64,000 nt of DNA. Origin: Eutypa lata. Lineage: Eukaryota; Ascomycota; Sordariomycetes; Xylariales; Diatrypaceae. Under the pieces are notes generated by a model. The model had not been told where the DNA came from, made no database searches, and saw only the letters and a program-made list of their open reading frames with translations. Below, in pieces: positions 22,602-33,562 of the stretch; positions within the stretch are counted from its first letter, which is position 1; the number at the start of each line of letters is the position of its first letter. The stretch spans positions 1,860,001 through 1,924,000 of the forward strand of contig JAKULF010000007.1 in NCBI GenBank assembly GCA_022661535.1. Reading direction: 5' to 3'. The translations under genes were made by a program, and so were the position numbers.

Positions 22602-23857
22602 CCGAAAGACAGCGAAGATCCTAACTAACCATGCGCAACCCCATTCGATAGATACAACCCGGACGGAGACCTCCTCTTCTCGACGGCCAAGGACCAGCAG
22701 ATCTGCGCGTGGTTCGCGCACAACGGCGAGCGGCTGGGGACGTACAAGGGCCACCAGGGGGCGATCTGGACGGTGGACGTGGACCCGACGTCGACGTTCA
22801 TCGCGAGCGGCAGCGCCGACAACACGATCCGGCTGTGGGAGATCAAGACGGGCCGGTGCCTCAAGGCCTGGGACTTCCCGACCGCCGTCAAGCGCGTCGA
22901 GTTCAGCGAGGACGGCCGCCAGCTGCTGGGCGTCACCGAGAAGCGCATGGGCCACCTGGGCACCATCGTCGTCCTCGACGTCGTGCTCGACGTCGACGCC
23001 GAGCAGTCCGACGAGCGCGCCCTGACCATCGTCTGCGACGAGAGCAAGGCCACCGTCGCCGGCTGGAGCTACTTCGACAAGTACATCATCGCTGGTCACG
23101 AGGACGGCTCTGTCTCGCAGTACGATGCCAAGGTAACTAACTAACCTTTTTCTCTATCTCCCCCGTCCCGTTCTCTGGCTCCTTCCCTTCCACCCTCTTT
23201 TCGACATAACTAACGTCGATATTAATAAAAAAAACAGACTGGCGAGCAGAACTTCAACGTCCCCGTGCACGAGCTCAACCAGGCGGTGACGGACCTGCAG
23301 TGGTCGGTGGACCACACGTACTTCATTACGGCGTCGAAGGACAAGACGGCGCGTCTTATGGCGGCGCGGGACCTCGAGGTCCTCAAGACCTACCCGTCCG
23401 ACACGCCGCTCAACAGCGCCTGCATCACCCCCAAGAAGGACTACGTCATCCTCGGCGGCGGCCAGGCCGCCATGGACGTCACCACCACGGCCGCGCGCCA
23501 GGGCAAGTTCGAGGCCCGCTTCTACCACAAGATCTTCGAGGACGAGATCGGCCGCGTCAGGGGCCACTTCGGTCCTTTGGTGAGTTTTCTTATTATTATA
23601 TGTCTTGTTTTATTTCATTCCCTCCCTCTCTCTCTCTCTATCCACTTCCTTCTACCAAGAACGTACAACTACTTGAAATGAAATATAAGAATAAAAGCTA
23701 ACCCAGTATTAAAAAACAGAACACGGTAGCAGCCGACCCGACGGGCAAGAGCTACGCGAGCGGCGGCGAGGACGGCTACGTACGGATCCACCACTTCGAC
23801 AAGGGATACTTCGACTTCAAGTACGAGGTCGAGCGCGAGCGGGAGAACCGGCTGTAG
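22324..23857 (+). CDS. TIF34: Translation initiation factor eIF3 subunit i (TIF34)
   Basis: WD40 subunit of eIF3, which binds the 40S ribosome and helps recruit mRNA and scan for the start codon. Exons 22324-22350 (MRPILLSGH), 22421-22443, 22652-23132, 23238-23579 and 23720-23857 total 1011 nt, giving 336 aa, the usual eIF3i length. All junctions keep frame (…[12 protein letters not shown]; …QYDAK/TGEQNFN; …HFGPL/NTVAADP). WD signatures are seen at [35 protein letters not shown] and [13 protein letters not shown]; the protein should fold as a seven-bladed propeller. The ending [16 protein letters not shown] is typical of the subunit. Exons 3-4 use almost only C/G-ending codons, consistent with high expression. 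Intron 2 contains a long (GA)n tract. Confidence 0.95.
22558..22598. repeat. (GA)n microsatellite in intron 2 of eIF3i
   Basis: About 20 uninterrupted GA dinucleotides between the donor at 22444 and the acceptor at 22651. A similar but shorter GA tract lies in an intron of the oxygenase gene (about 48880-48910). Confidence 0.9.
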
Positions 23858-24869
23858 GCAGGCCTGCCTTCTTCCAGCCTGCGTTTCTTCTCAAAATAGT
23901 CGTAGTAGTTAACATTACCTAATGTCCTCCTCTTCACACAATGGTTGTAGTAGGTTCGGTTAGGTTTAGGTTAGGTAGGGTAGCATAGCATTTGCATCCT
24001 TCTTTTCTGGGGTTGTTTGTCTGTCTATCTTGTCGTCCGGCGTTTTTATTTTCCTCGTGGGTTTTTTTGATCAATCGAGTCTCGTCTTCCCCCCAAAAAG
24101 AAAGGGAAGGGCCAAAAAGGGAGGGAGGACAATATGGGAAGAGAGAAGGCTTTTTAAAGCTAAGATAGCTAGCTAGATAAGGCCTTATTACTCATATGAT
24201 ATGATGCTTATGATGGTTGTCTTTTTTTCTATCTAGTTAAATGAAAAGAGATACCGGATCAAACGCTCAACTTAACAAAAACTGTACTCGTCAAACCTCT
24301 TTATTACCATTAGGAATCTCCTTATGGATCTCTTAGCTACCTACTATCCGTCTAGAATGCTAGCTAATGGGTATTGTCGAAGCAAAGACCTCCAGTGCTT
24401 GTGGAGTTTTCTTTCTGGTCGTTTCGCTAATCTCCAGATAGAGTACATCGTTTTTTGTCCTTTTGCACTTCTAGACCCAGAGCGCCACAGAACTCGCTGT
24501 TGATCATACCACCCTCGTTCCATCTTCCTGGCCCGTAAAAATCTATCAAGCAGAACTTCTTACCGAACTCCCACAGGAAAAAAAAGAGGAAGAAAAAAAA
24601 CTCAAAAGGGAGAACAGACAGACCAGACAGACCAACGCCATGACCTGTATCGTCACGTCACATCCACATCCATTTACTGTATTCCAGCAGTAAGTTAGTT
24701 TTTGTAACTGCTGAGGTCGCATGGCTGCTATGTCGCACAATCCCAGGTCAAATCTTCCAGACGCAAACTGCAGAAAACAAGCTGCGGCAGCTAATACAAT
24801 CGCTAGAAATATCCTCGTTGGAATAAGCTAGCATGAAACTCCAAATCGAGAAGTGAGCTAGCTATTAGC
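23858..24869. other. Spacer between convergent genes
   Basis: Should carry the 3' UTRs of eIF3i (+) and the ISWI gene (-). Contains homopurine runs and a short degenerate TTAGG-like stretch (23958-23980). No coding signal. Confidence 0.5.
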
Positions 24870-27800
24870 TTATTTCTTCTTCCCCTTCGCTTTGCTCTTG
24901 GGAGCCGGTGCCGAATTAGTAGAGGCGACGCTCGAAGCTCGAGAAGATGAGCCAGAGTTGGCCTTGCTGCTACCCTTGACGTTGTCCAGCGCTTTATTCT
25001 ATTATTATAGTGTTAGTATATTGATAGTAATTGAGTCAGCGTAGCATCACATACCTTAGCAGTATCCTTGGTTGCATTCTTTGTCTTCTTCTTGGCCGGC
25101 GCCATACCAAGGATGCTATCCTCGTCGTTCTCCTCGTCATCGGGCTGCTCTCGCTTCGCCTTGCCGTTGACACCGTTCGTCTTGGTTGAATGAATATCCT
25201 CGAATTCCTTTACGATAGTAGTAAGCAGCGTAGTGCAGCGACGGCTGATCTCGATGGGCGTTCGGCTGAGGAAAAACCAATCGAATCGGAAAAGGGGACT
25301 CTCGCGGATCTCATCACGAATCTTATCATAGATGCCCTCCGAGTCGATACCATACTTGTCAAGCATGACAAGCAAGAACCGATCTTCCTCTTCCGTGTAA
25401 ACTTTCTTGTTGGTAGTCGAGACCGAATAGTTTATCTTCATCTGTTGCAGTGGTACCCGATACTGCTGCATCTTCTTGCGCAGCATCTTTCGTTGATGTT
25501 CCGTCTTGTTTCTACGCTCCTCTCCCGCCTCGATGACTTGTAGATATTTGTTGTAGTCAGCAATCTCGGTATGTCGTTGCCAGAAGATCTTTGCGTACGC
25601 CTTGACTTCGGCTGGGGTTTTGCTATCGACTTCAAGTGAGATAAGTTCGTAGTCATTACGACCATATTTAGCTACTCCGTTGATGAACTGCTGGAAATCC
25701 CGCTTGTTCCAATCACCAAATCCTTGCTGAGATAACTTCTGCTTCTCCTCTAGCTCATCTTCGTTCAAGGCAGTAGCGTTGTCAATCTCCTGTTGCTCGG
25801 CTGCACGCTCTGCTTCACGCTCTGCAAGGTTCTCTTCATCACCGTCTGGGAGAGGAACCTTGTAACCAATCTCCTTCCGATAGAAGGCCGTCTCCCGGTC
25901 CTGAAGGTCTCGCAGTCTCGAAGGGTAGAACTGGTAATCATGAACGGTTACTTGCTTGGGGGCTCGGGGTGCCTTTGGCTTGGGCTCAGCCTTGCCGCTA
26001 TTGCCATAGATAGCCTGTCTGTAGAATTTGTCCACCGAGTACGACTGTTCTTTGCGTTCTCGCTTGGCGGGATTAATCCAGTTGATGCCGATCTCTTTCT
26101 TTTTACCTCCGAAGTTCTCACCGTTCCACTCGTAGGCAGATTCTGATGAGAATTTTTGCAAGTCGTCGATTCCGAGCTTCTCGTATTTGGCGCTGAGCTC
26201 CTTTGTTCGGTTCTCACCCTTGGCTAGGATTGCTTCAATGTCGTCATCGTTGAGGTCACTTCCCTTTGCTGCCAACCCAGTGCCACCTTTGGTTTGGAAA
26301 ACCTTCTCAGCACCATGCTGAATCATGGTGAGAAGTTCATCCTTGGCAGCAGGACCCTTGGCACCTGGGTGAGCGCGTCCTTGCTGGATGACTAACTGGT
26401 CGAGACGAAGCTTCTGAGCAGCACGCTCCAAAACCTTCTCCTCAATTGCACTCTCCGTTACGAAGCGATAGACGACTACTTGCTTCGTCTGGCCGATTCG
26501 ATGAGCTCTGTCCATGGCCTGTAGATCTGCTTGGGGATTCCAATCGCTATCGTAAAGGATGACGATGTCGGCACTAGTCAGGTTGATACCCAACCCACCA
26601 GCACGAGTAGTGAGCAAGAAAACGAATTTTTCGGAGTCTGGCTTATTGTAGTCGTCGATGGCTGCAATTCGGTCTTCATGTGCAGTGCTTCCATCAATAC
26701 GGCAGTACTTGAACTCCCGGAATACGCAGTAGTCCTCGAGGATATCAAGGAGACGACTCATCTGGGAGAAAATCAGAACACGGCTACCTTGCGTCCGCAA
26801 TCTCCCAAGGAGTCTATCCAAGAGTGCCATCTTCCCGGAGTTGTAGACAAGATGTTCGTCTGTCGTGTAAGGAGGACCAGGTTCAGCTCCCTCGAAGAGA
26901 TATGGGTGGTTACAGCACTTTCGTAGCTGCATAACGATGTTCAGGAGCCGAGTCTTAGACTCGCGCTTGCCACCGGCGCCATTGACAGCATCAATATCTT
27001 TCTCGAGGATCTTTTGGTACCATTTGACCTGCATCTCTGACATGCCAATATAAAGATTGACCTCCTTCTTCGGTAGTAGGCTCTTCTCAACATCAGCTTT
27101 GACACGACGGAGCAAGAACGGTCGAAGGACACGGTGAAGCTGTTGCACAACAGTGTCCTGGTCTTGGTCCTGGCCTGAGAACCATTGGTCAAATGCCTCG
27201 GAGTCTCCGAAGACGTCAGGCAACAGGAAGTTCAATAATGCCCATAGCTCATGAAGATTGTTCTGGAGAGGTGTACCGGTAATCAGGAGTCGATTTCTCG
27301 AGTTGAACATGCGAATGACCTGAGCAAGAGAAGACTCCTCGTTCTTGATACGGTGGGCCTCGTCAATGATGATATACTCCCAGGCAAATTTCTTTAGATG
27401 TGATTTCTCTCGAAGAATCATCTCGTAACTTGTGATACAGACATCGAACTTCTCGTCAATTAGACGCTCATTGATAAGAGCATGTCGTTCCTCCTTAGCA
27501 CCTTGTAGAACAAGAACGTTGACCTCGGGTGTCCACCTGGCGAACTCTCGCTTCCAGTTATCCAAGGTAGATTTAGGTACTGTGATCAAATGGGGCCCCT
27601 TGATGTCCATGATGTGTCGTAAGTAACCCAGGAACGAGATGGTTTGTAGAGTCTTTCCAAGACCCATTTCGTCGGCGAGAATACCGGAGATACCATTCTC
27701 GTGTAAGGAAATGAGCCAGTTGAGACCGGAAACCTGGTAGTCTCTCATGGTACCTTGAATGAAAGATGGAGACTCGCGGAAGACAGTCTCTGCAGATCCA

Positions 27801-28411
27801 CCATGTCTCTCATCCTTCAAAAGCTCAGCGTCTTCTTCGGCCTCAGTCCGGCGAGCGCGACCAGTAGTGGCGCCGCCTTGACGAGAACCCTTCTTCTTAG
27901 ACCTAGCGGCTTCCTCATTTTGCTTGTCAATCTCGACTATGATCTCCCGGATCTTGGGGTTGGGATTGGTTTCGATGAAGTGGCGGAAAAGGTCGGTTAA
28001 ACCGAGAAGATACCGAAACCGTCGGATACTGTCATCTTCTTTGGACTCCCCCAACATATCATGTTTCTTCCCAAATATGCTTCTTCGTAGCTGATTGGCT
28101 TCGGATCGCTTCTTACGGCCGTCGAGAGGTTCGCCAGCCATGCTGCTAGCTGTTGTGTTGGGATTCGTATCGGAATCGGTAAAATCCGGTGTCTCGTCCA
28201 CGTCCTAGATTCAATTTAGTAGAGGCACGCATATAAACCAAACTTCAGGTTATCATTAAGAAACATGATTCATGTAAAAAGGTCCACCAAATGTATGATA
28301 AAATAAGCATATACTTACCATAGAGTCAGGGCGATTAGAAACAGGCTCGGGAGCATCTGACATTGACGTGTCCGGGTCGACTGCAGTCGCCCTTGAACGT
28401 GGAGGGGCCAT
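24870..28411 (-). CDS. ISWI: ISWI-class SNF2 chromatin-remodelling ATPase
   Basis: ATP-driven nucleosome-sliding motor acting in the nucleus. Exons 28411-28319, 28204-25055 and 24998-24870 (minus strand) total 3372 nt, 1123 aa, normal for ISWI. Domains: acidic N-terminus with an AutoN-like basic patch ([15 protein letters not shown]); SNF2 ATPase with Walker [13 protein letters not shown] (about residues 206-217) and DEAH box [11 protein letters not shown] (about 310-320); helicase C with [17 protein letters not shown] and [17 protein letters not shown]; then HAND ([10 protein letters not shown]), SANT ([25 protein letters not shown]) and SLIDE ([18 protein letters not shown]), ending in a Lys-rich tail. 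The HAND-SANT-SLIDE set separates it from SWI2/SNF2, CHD and INO80. Whether it answers to yeast ISW1 or ISW2 cannot be decided here; filamentous fungi often have a single copy. Confidence 0.95.
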
Positions 28412-30642
28412 TGTGGGTAGTCTTGGGAAGTGTGTGAGGAATGTGTTTCTGCAAACACTCAACGCGACTAAGACGCGATGCGACGAGAATAGATGGGGAA
28501 ATGTCTCTCAATAGCAGTATGCGTACAACTTCGTGTGTTCAACCCTCAGTTAATAATTAGACGGGTGCACAGAAGAAAGGCGCACGAGGCTGAGCTTAAA
28601 GTGTTGATTATGTGGTTGTGGTTGTGGAAGTTGAAGTTGTAAAGTGTAAAGTTGTGGACTAGATAGAAAGAAGCTTGAGGTGGTGGGTTGAAGAAGGAAT
28701 TTCCTAAGGTACGAAATCGATAATAGCTTAATCGCGTCTGGAGAAGTACCGTAGTATAACATACACGGTCATGTAAGTGGGTCTTTTCGGCAGGTAAGGT
28801 TATCAAGGGGTTATTTATATGGGGGCGGGACCTCCGTCAGATCCTAACTGGATGCTTTCTTGTTGAATATCTTTGTAGTTACGGTGTCTTACAGCTTTTA
28901 AATGTAATCTTCAGCATAGCGCTGGCTTCACAGCTGTCTTTCAGAGAGGTAACTTAAGTAAGTGCCTACCTAAACTCCAAAACTGTCAAGTATATACCTG
29001 TTATATACCTAGGTAAATTTTATATATACTTAAGTACCTAGGTATGTAAGTTCAATAAGTTTAATGTTGGTAGGTAGGTAGATACGTTGAGTTGCCGGAA
29101 CCTGTAGAAATCACACGACTTGTTACAGTAAGTGTTTCTCTCCTACAGCACTCAAGGTACTCGCATTTGTACGGAGATATGTTAGAAACCTGAGAACTTC
29201 TTCATTACCAGACTGGTAGCGGTGTGTAAGAAGCAGCTATTGAGATTGTTCGGTTGACTATCGACCTCCAAATCTAAGCCCCGAGAAACATACCGGACCT
29301 TTTTAACCGATTATCGACAGACGGCATAGTCCTAGTTCGGATCAATAGCACCGGAAAAGGGGCAATGGTCTAGTTAGTTAGAAAATTAGAAGATTAAATG
29401 TTTATATTACATATAATATCTAGTCACATGGCGTGTTGAATTATCAGAGCCGCCACCTGCTTCAGTAGGCAATTCTTCTGCAATCAGTATCACACATCCT
29501 AAGAAAGTTACGCTTCGCTCGATTCGCTACGACACATTTTACAGCTTAACTGTGAGAATAGCTTCGTATCTTACGGTTTTTTATTTCCTCAAACAGCACA
29601 TTACAATTTCGAACCCAAATTGACCAAAATAGAGATTAATATAAAGTTAAGGCGGCTCGGACCTCCTGAGCTCGTGGCAAGGGCCTTTCATATGTATGGG
29701 GCCCAACTATTCCAACGTGCTATAATCGCCCCAAAAGGCTGCAAGCGCTTTGTCTCTTTGAAAAGGACTAGAAAAATACAGTTCTGAGCATGAAAACAGT
29801 AGGATAACTTAAAGGTCTACAATATGAAGCCTCTAGTTAGGTACATACGTATAGATGGATGGATTCATAGGAGGTACCTACCTAGACGTGACGTCCATAG
29901 CACTAGATCGGTCCGATTTAATGCCGATTAGTTAGCTTCCCCCGCTGTGAGGACCCGTTGGGCAGGGCAGGGCCCGACTTCCAGCACGTGGGATCTGCTG
30001 TTAGTTCGCTCGGACCAACTGGCTGCTGCCAAGCAAGCAAGCAAAATTAAGGGCCGGATGGTTATTCATAGTATTCAAAGCATCGTCACTGACAATGATG
30101 ACTACGACTATTACATACAACGACTTTGACATTTGAATCCTTTGTCTTCGCTCACATAATTCTCGTAATCTATCCCATTCTCCTTTCGAAGATACCATCG
30201 CTTAATGTTTTTTTTTTTTGCATAACTCCCTCTTAATCATCACCGTCCTTCATATGTACTACTAAGAAAAGTAGGGGCACTTGAGTTACGTAGCCTCCAA
30301 GCAAGGATAATCCCTCGCGCGGCTTTTGGTCTTCCAGTCGGATGTACATCATCCATCACTTCCAAACTAGCGACCCGGCCCTTATCCGTTATCACCAACT
30401 GCCTTTCTGCCTTCTGGCCCACCTTCATCCATTCCCCAAACCCTTCTTCTCCTTCGAACGTTCGAACTTGGGATTTTGCCCCACCAAACAAGAAACTTCC
30501 AGGCCTTCACACCGCCCTAAAACCAATCGCAAAAATACAACTCACCAAGAGCTAAACTGCACATACGTCAGTCAGGGCTTGGAGTCCGCTCACATAGCAT
30601 CACAAACTCAGCCCGCTCGACAATAATACGACATCCCCTCAG
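28412..30642. other. Spacer between divergent genes
   Basis: 2.2 kb upstream of both the ISWI gene (-) and the DUF4588-like gene (+). Contains two perfect TACCTAGGTA palindromes (29006-29015 and 29035-29044) within TACCTA-rich DNA. Only short ORFs are seen. The pyrimidine-rich stretch before 30643 is consistent with a promoter. Confidence 0.5.
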
Positions 30643-31461
30643 ATGGAGAACATGAGAGGAGCCTCGCCTACCAAGGGGCCGGTCCACGCCGACTCGCCCG
30701 AGCAGTTACTCGACTCTTTCAAGGCTGCCGCATTGTCCGTCACCAAGCTGTACAAGACATCGGCTGCAGCCCAGTCCAAGGCTCGGTCTGACGGATACCA
30801 GGACTGTCTAGACGACCTCCTGTCCTTCCTCGACAAGCGGCACATCGGTCTCAGCGACGGGGAGGGATGGCAGATCCGGAAATGGGCGACCGAGCGCCTG
30901 GACGGCCGAGATGCGGTCTCGCAGAATACCGAGAGCGAGGATGAGGTCGAGAAAGTCGAGACGGCTTCGTCGCCCGAAATAAACCACCGCCCTGCTACTA
31001 CTATTGCTACTGCGCCGACACAGCAGCATTCCGCAACGAGACATGACGCCCCCATGCGCACCGACTCGGCACCTCCGACGACACATGCTGCCCCTCGTTC
31101 CTCGCCTGCCGTAGAGGAGCCTCAAGCGATCGTTGTCCCATCCCAGGACAACTTTACTTTCCAATCGGCATACCCATACCCTCACGAATCGACTACATAC
31201 CTCAATATAGAAAAACTTGATTTATCCGACTCGGGTAGACCAAACGACAGCGCGACCTCCCATAACTCGTCATCAACAACAACTAGCACGCATTCCTCTC
31301 GGCCACGAAACATGAAGCGAGTCCCGCGTCCACGACAAGCAGGTCACCTAGGAAGAGGTGCAGGCCAGAAGCGGCCTATCAACCTCGCCGAGCTGTTCGA
31401 CGTTGGGAGCATAGGGAAGGATATGTTTGGAAGAGAAGGGAAACGAAGTCGGCATACTTGA
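30643..31461 (+). CDS. HAPSTR1/DUF4588-like protein, 272 aa
   Basis: Single exon. Residues about 18-60 (SPEQLLDSFKAAALSVTKLYKTSAAAQSKARSDGYQ, then DCLDDLLSFLDKR) resemble the helical core of the C16orf72/HAPSTR1 (DUF4588) family, in which an AA-x-VT-x-LYK helix and a GY helix are typical. In animals that protein binds the ubiquitin ligase HUWE1 and tunes stress responses; the fungal role is not known to me. The rest is Ser/Thr/Pro-rich and looks disordered, then comes a basic C-terminal box (PRNMKRVPRPRQAGHLGRG and AELFDVGSIGKDMFGREGKR) that looks conserved and could act as a nuclear signal. The start is the first ATG in frame; a second Met follows three codons later. The family assignment is by pattern recall. 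Confidence 0.65.
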   Translation: MENMRGASPTKGPVHADSPEQLLDSFKAAALSVTKLYKTSAAAQSKARSDGYQDCLDDLLSFLDKRHIGLSDGEGWQIRKWATERLDGRDAVSQNTESEDEVEKVETASSPEINHRPATTIATAPTQQHSATRHDAPMRTDSAPPTTHAAPRSSPAVEEPQAIVVPSQDNFTFQSAYPYPHESTTYLNIEKLDLSDSGRPNDSATSHNSSSTTTSTHSSRPRNMKRVPRPRQAGHLGRGAGQKRPINLAELFDVGSIGKDMFGREGKRSRHT

Positions 31462-33562
31462 TACTTTGAGCACTTGGGATAATGCTGGGAGAATCTACCG
31501 TACATGTTTTTTTTTTTTCGGTGGAATAATTCCTGGGATCCAGGGACTTCCTTTTTTTCCTTTCTTCTCGCACAGGTGCCTCAAGAGACGGGGCCGTGCC
31601 TGGATGGATGGACATTTACGATGCATTGCACGGGGTTTTTGGGATTTGCATGGCGGGCAGACGGGCTGGCAAGCAAGCAAGCAGGCGGACGGGCGGGCAG
31701 ACAGGCAAGCGGCGGTTGAGCATTTTTTTTGGAGGCGTTCACAACGGAATTACACACCGAATTTATGTGCTCTTTAACCCCCTCTCCCCAAGGTCGCAGT
31801 TCGGAATCTCTCTTCTCTTCTGGGTATAGAGAAATTCCGACCGCACACCACCATCGGAAGAGTTGCTACCTAGGTACCCCGGCAAAGGCATTTGTAACGT
31901 GGTGGATTGCGTCGTAAAACTCTCTGCCGGGAATTCTGGGCGAGTTTCAGACGGGGTTATCCCCCACGCATTATCATATCATGTACATACATACTTTATC
32001 GTATCGTATTGTATTTTTCACCAAGGCGATGTAGTCAACGATGTAGTCAACGATGTCATATGATATAAACTGGTTTGGAGTGCTCCTTCATATAACCAAT
32101 ATTTTTCCACAAAATAGCACCCCCTGTTTCGTAAACCAATATTACTTCGGGTTTCCTCTCTCTGGGATGGTAGACGTACGTAATACGGGGTCTCCTACCG
32201 AGCTCTTGATGTATAGAGAAAGAGTTGACCGTAGTTGATGACATTTCAGGGGCCCGAATCACTCTTCAGCTTTTGCTAAGTAAAGCTTTCTTTTTGATTA
32301 AATCCACACATCTGGGTAAAACGTGATGGGACAGGATATTGTAATGGGCCGAGTACGCCAGCCATATCTAACATTTAGAAAATCTACTACTAGTTACCAC
32401 CCGGTCGTAATGAGCCGAGGGGAGGGATGCTCAGGGGTAGTTAGTCCTATGAAAAAGTAAAAATAAACTCGGCTTCTCTATAGTACTCGTTAATTCCACC
32501 AGAGACACCTGCGTGACGTCCAGTTCATGGATAGGCGGAGCGGATGGCTTAAAATAAATTTTCACCAGCATGACAGCCGCTGCAAGAACGGCAAACAGGG
32601 ACAAGAACCAGCAGCAGTTACTTTCGTGCCCACTAACTACCTACCTACTTACCTACTTACTGCAGGGAGGCTAGCGATGTTGGATATCAAATTTAAATTA
32701 AAAAAAAACAGCGTTCCTATGGTGTTATGTCTCTCGTGGCCTAGGTATAAAAATGGAACATACTTCAGTATAGGGAAAACTTTGTCCATATTTGAACCGA
32801 AAGTAAGTATTGAAGACTATACAGACAGAAATGTAAGAACCCCCCTCCCCCATCTAACTAGGTAATATATTCCTTCTCCTACTCCTCTGATCATCTATCT
32901 ACCCTCCACAAACCCCTCTACTTATAAAGTCCCGCCTCCTACAAACTACCAAGTGCCCACCATTGGTCTTTTTCTATATCCCTTGTCACTAGTTGATACA
33001 CACACACATCACGCGAAGGGGCATTGATTGTTGGCTCAAGACGTATACGTATTGTAATGATTCTTAGGTATTTATTATTTTGGTTTTATTTCGCTAGTGT
33101 AATATCTCTTCGCTGTTCATCAGCTCAAGCAACTCGACTAGATAGTTTACTGCTAATTTTCTGTTGTGTCTGTCTCCTATTCGTGGTACCTAACGTAACC
33201 ATAATATAACCATAATACGTTTGGTTTATCTTCAGCGCTTCTTGTATACGTCGTATATGTAAAACAACAATAACAAAAACGTGCAAGGCCCCGCCTTCTG
33301 CATACGTCTGTCTGTCTGTCTGTCTGTCTACCTGCGCTGCCACCCTTTTGCTCACATGGTGTGGATGTTCCAAAAGAGGCGTAGTTCTATATAGATAGAG
33401 TCAGTAGCAACCTGCCTCCGCGCTCCCGTGCCAAAATGTTAGCTCCGCTGTAGCCACGTGATGATTTGCAAATAGGGGCTGTCTTAAACACAAGAATACA
33501 TAATCTATCATAGCCGACCACATGCTTCGATCTACAAACTAGACGCAATGCAGCCCACGATA
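31462..33562. other. Spacer between convergent genes, with simple repeats
   Basis: Holds the 3' sides of the DUF4588-like gene (+) and the FHL1-type gene (-). Contains a GCAAGCAAGCAGGCGGACGG-type G-rich repeat tract (31668-31712), TACCTAGGTA at 31867-31876, ACCTACTT repeats near 32640 and a (TCTG)n microsatellite at about 33307-33329. ORFs here are short and driven by the repeats. Confidence 0.5.

Noticed and set aside
22440..23701. Long ORFs opposite and out of frame with the eIF3i exons
   Set aside because: Shadow frames; the eIF3i protein is recovered at full length in the sense frame.
23958..23980. Telomere-like TTAGG repeats downstream of eIF3i
   Set aside because: Only about four irregular units in a probable 3' UTR; not true TTAGGG arrays.
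33125..33373. Minus-strand ORF with DRQTDRQT repeats
   Set aside because: Produced by the (TCTG)n microsatellite; no sign of coding function.
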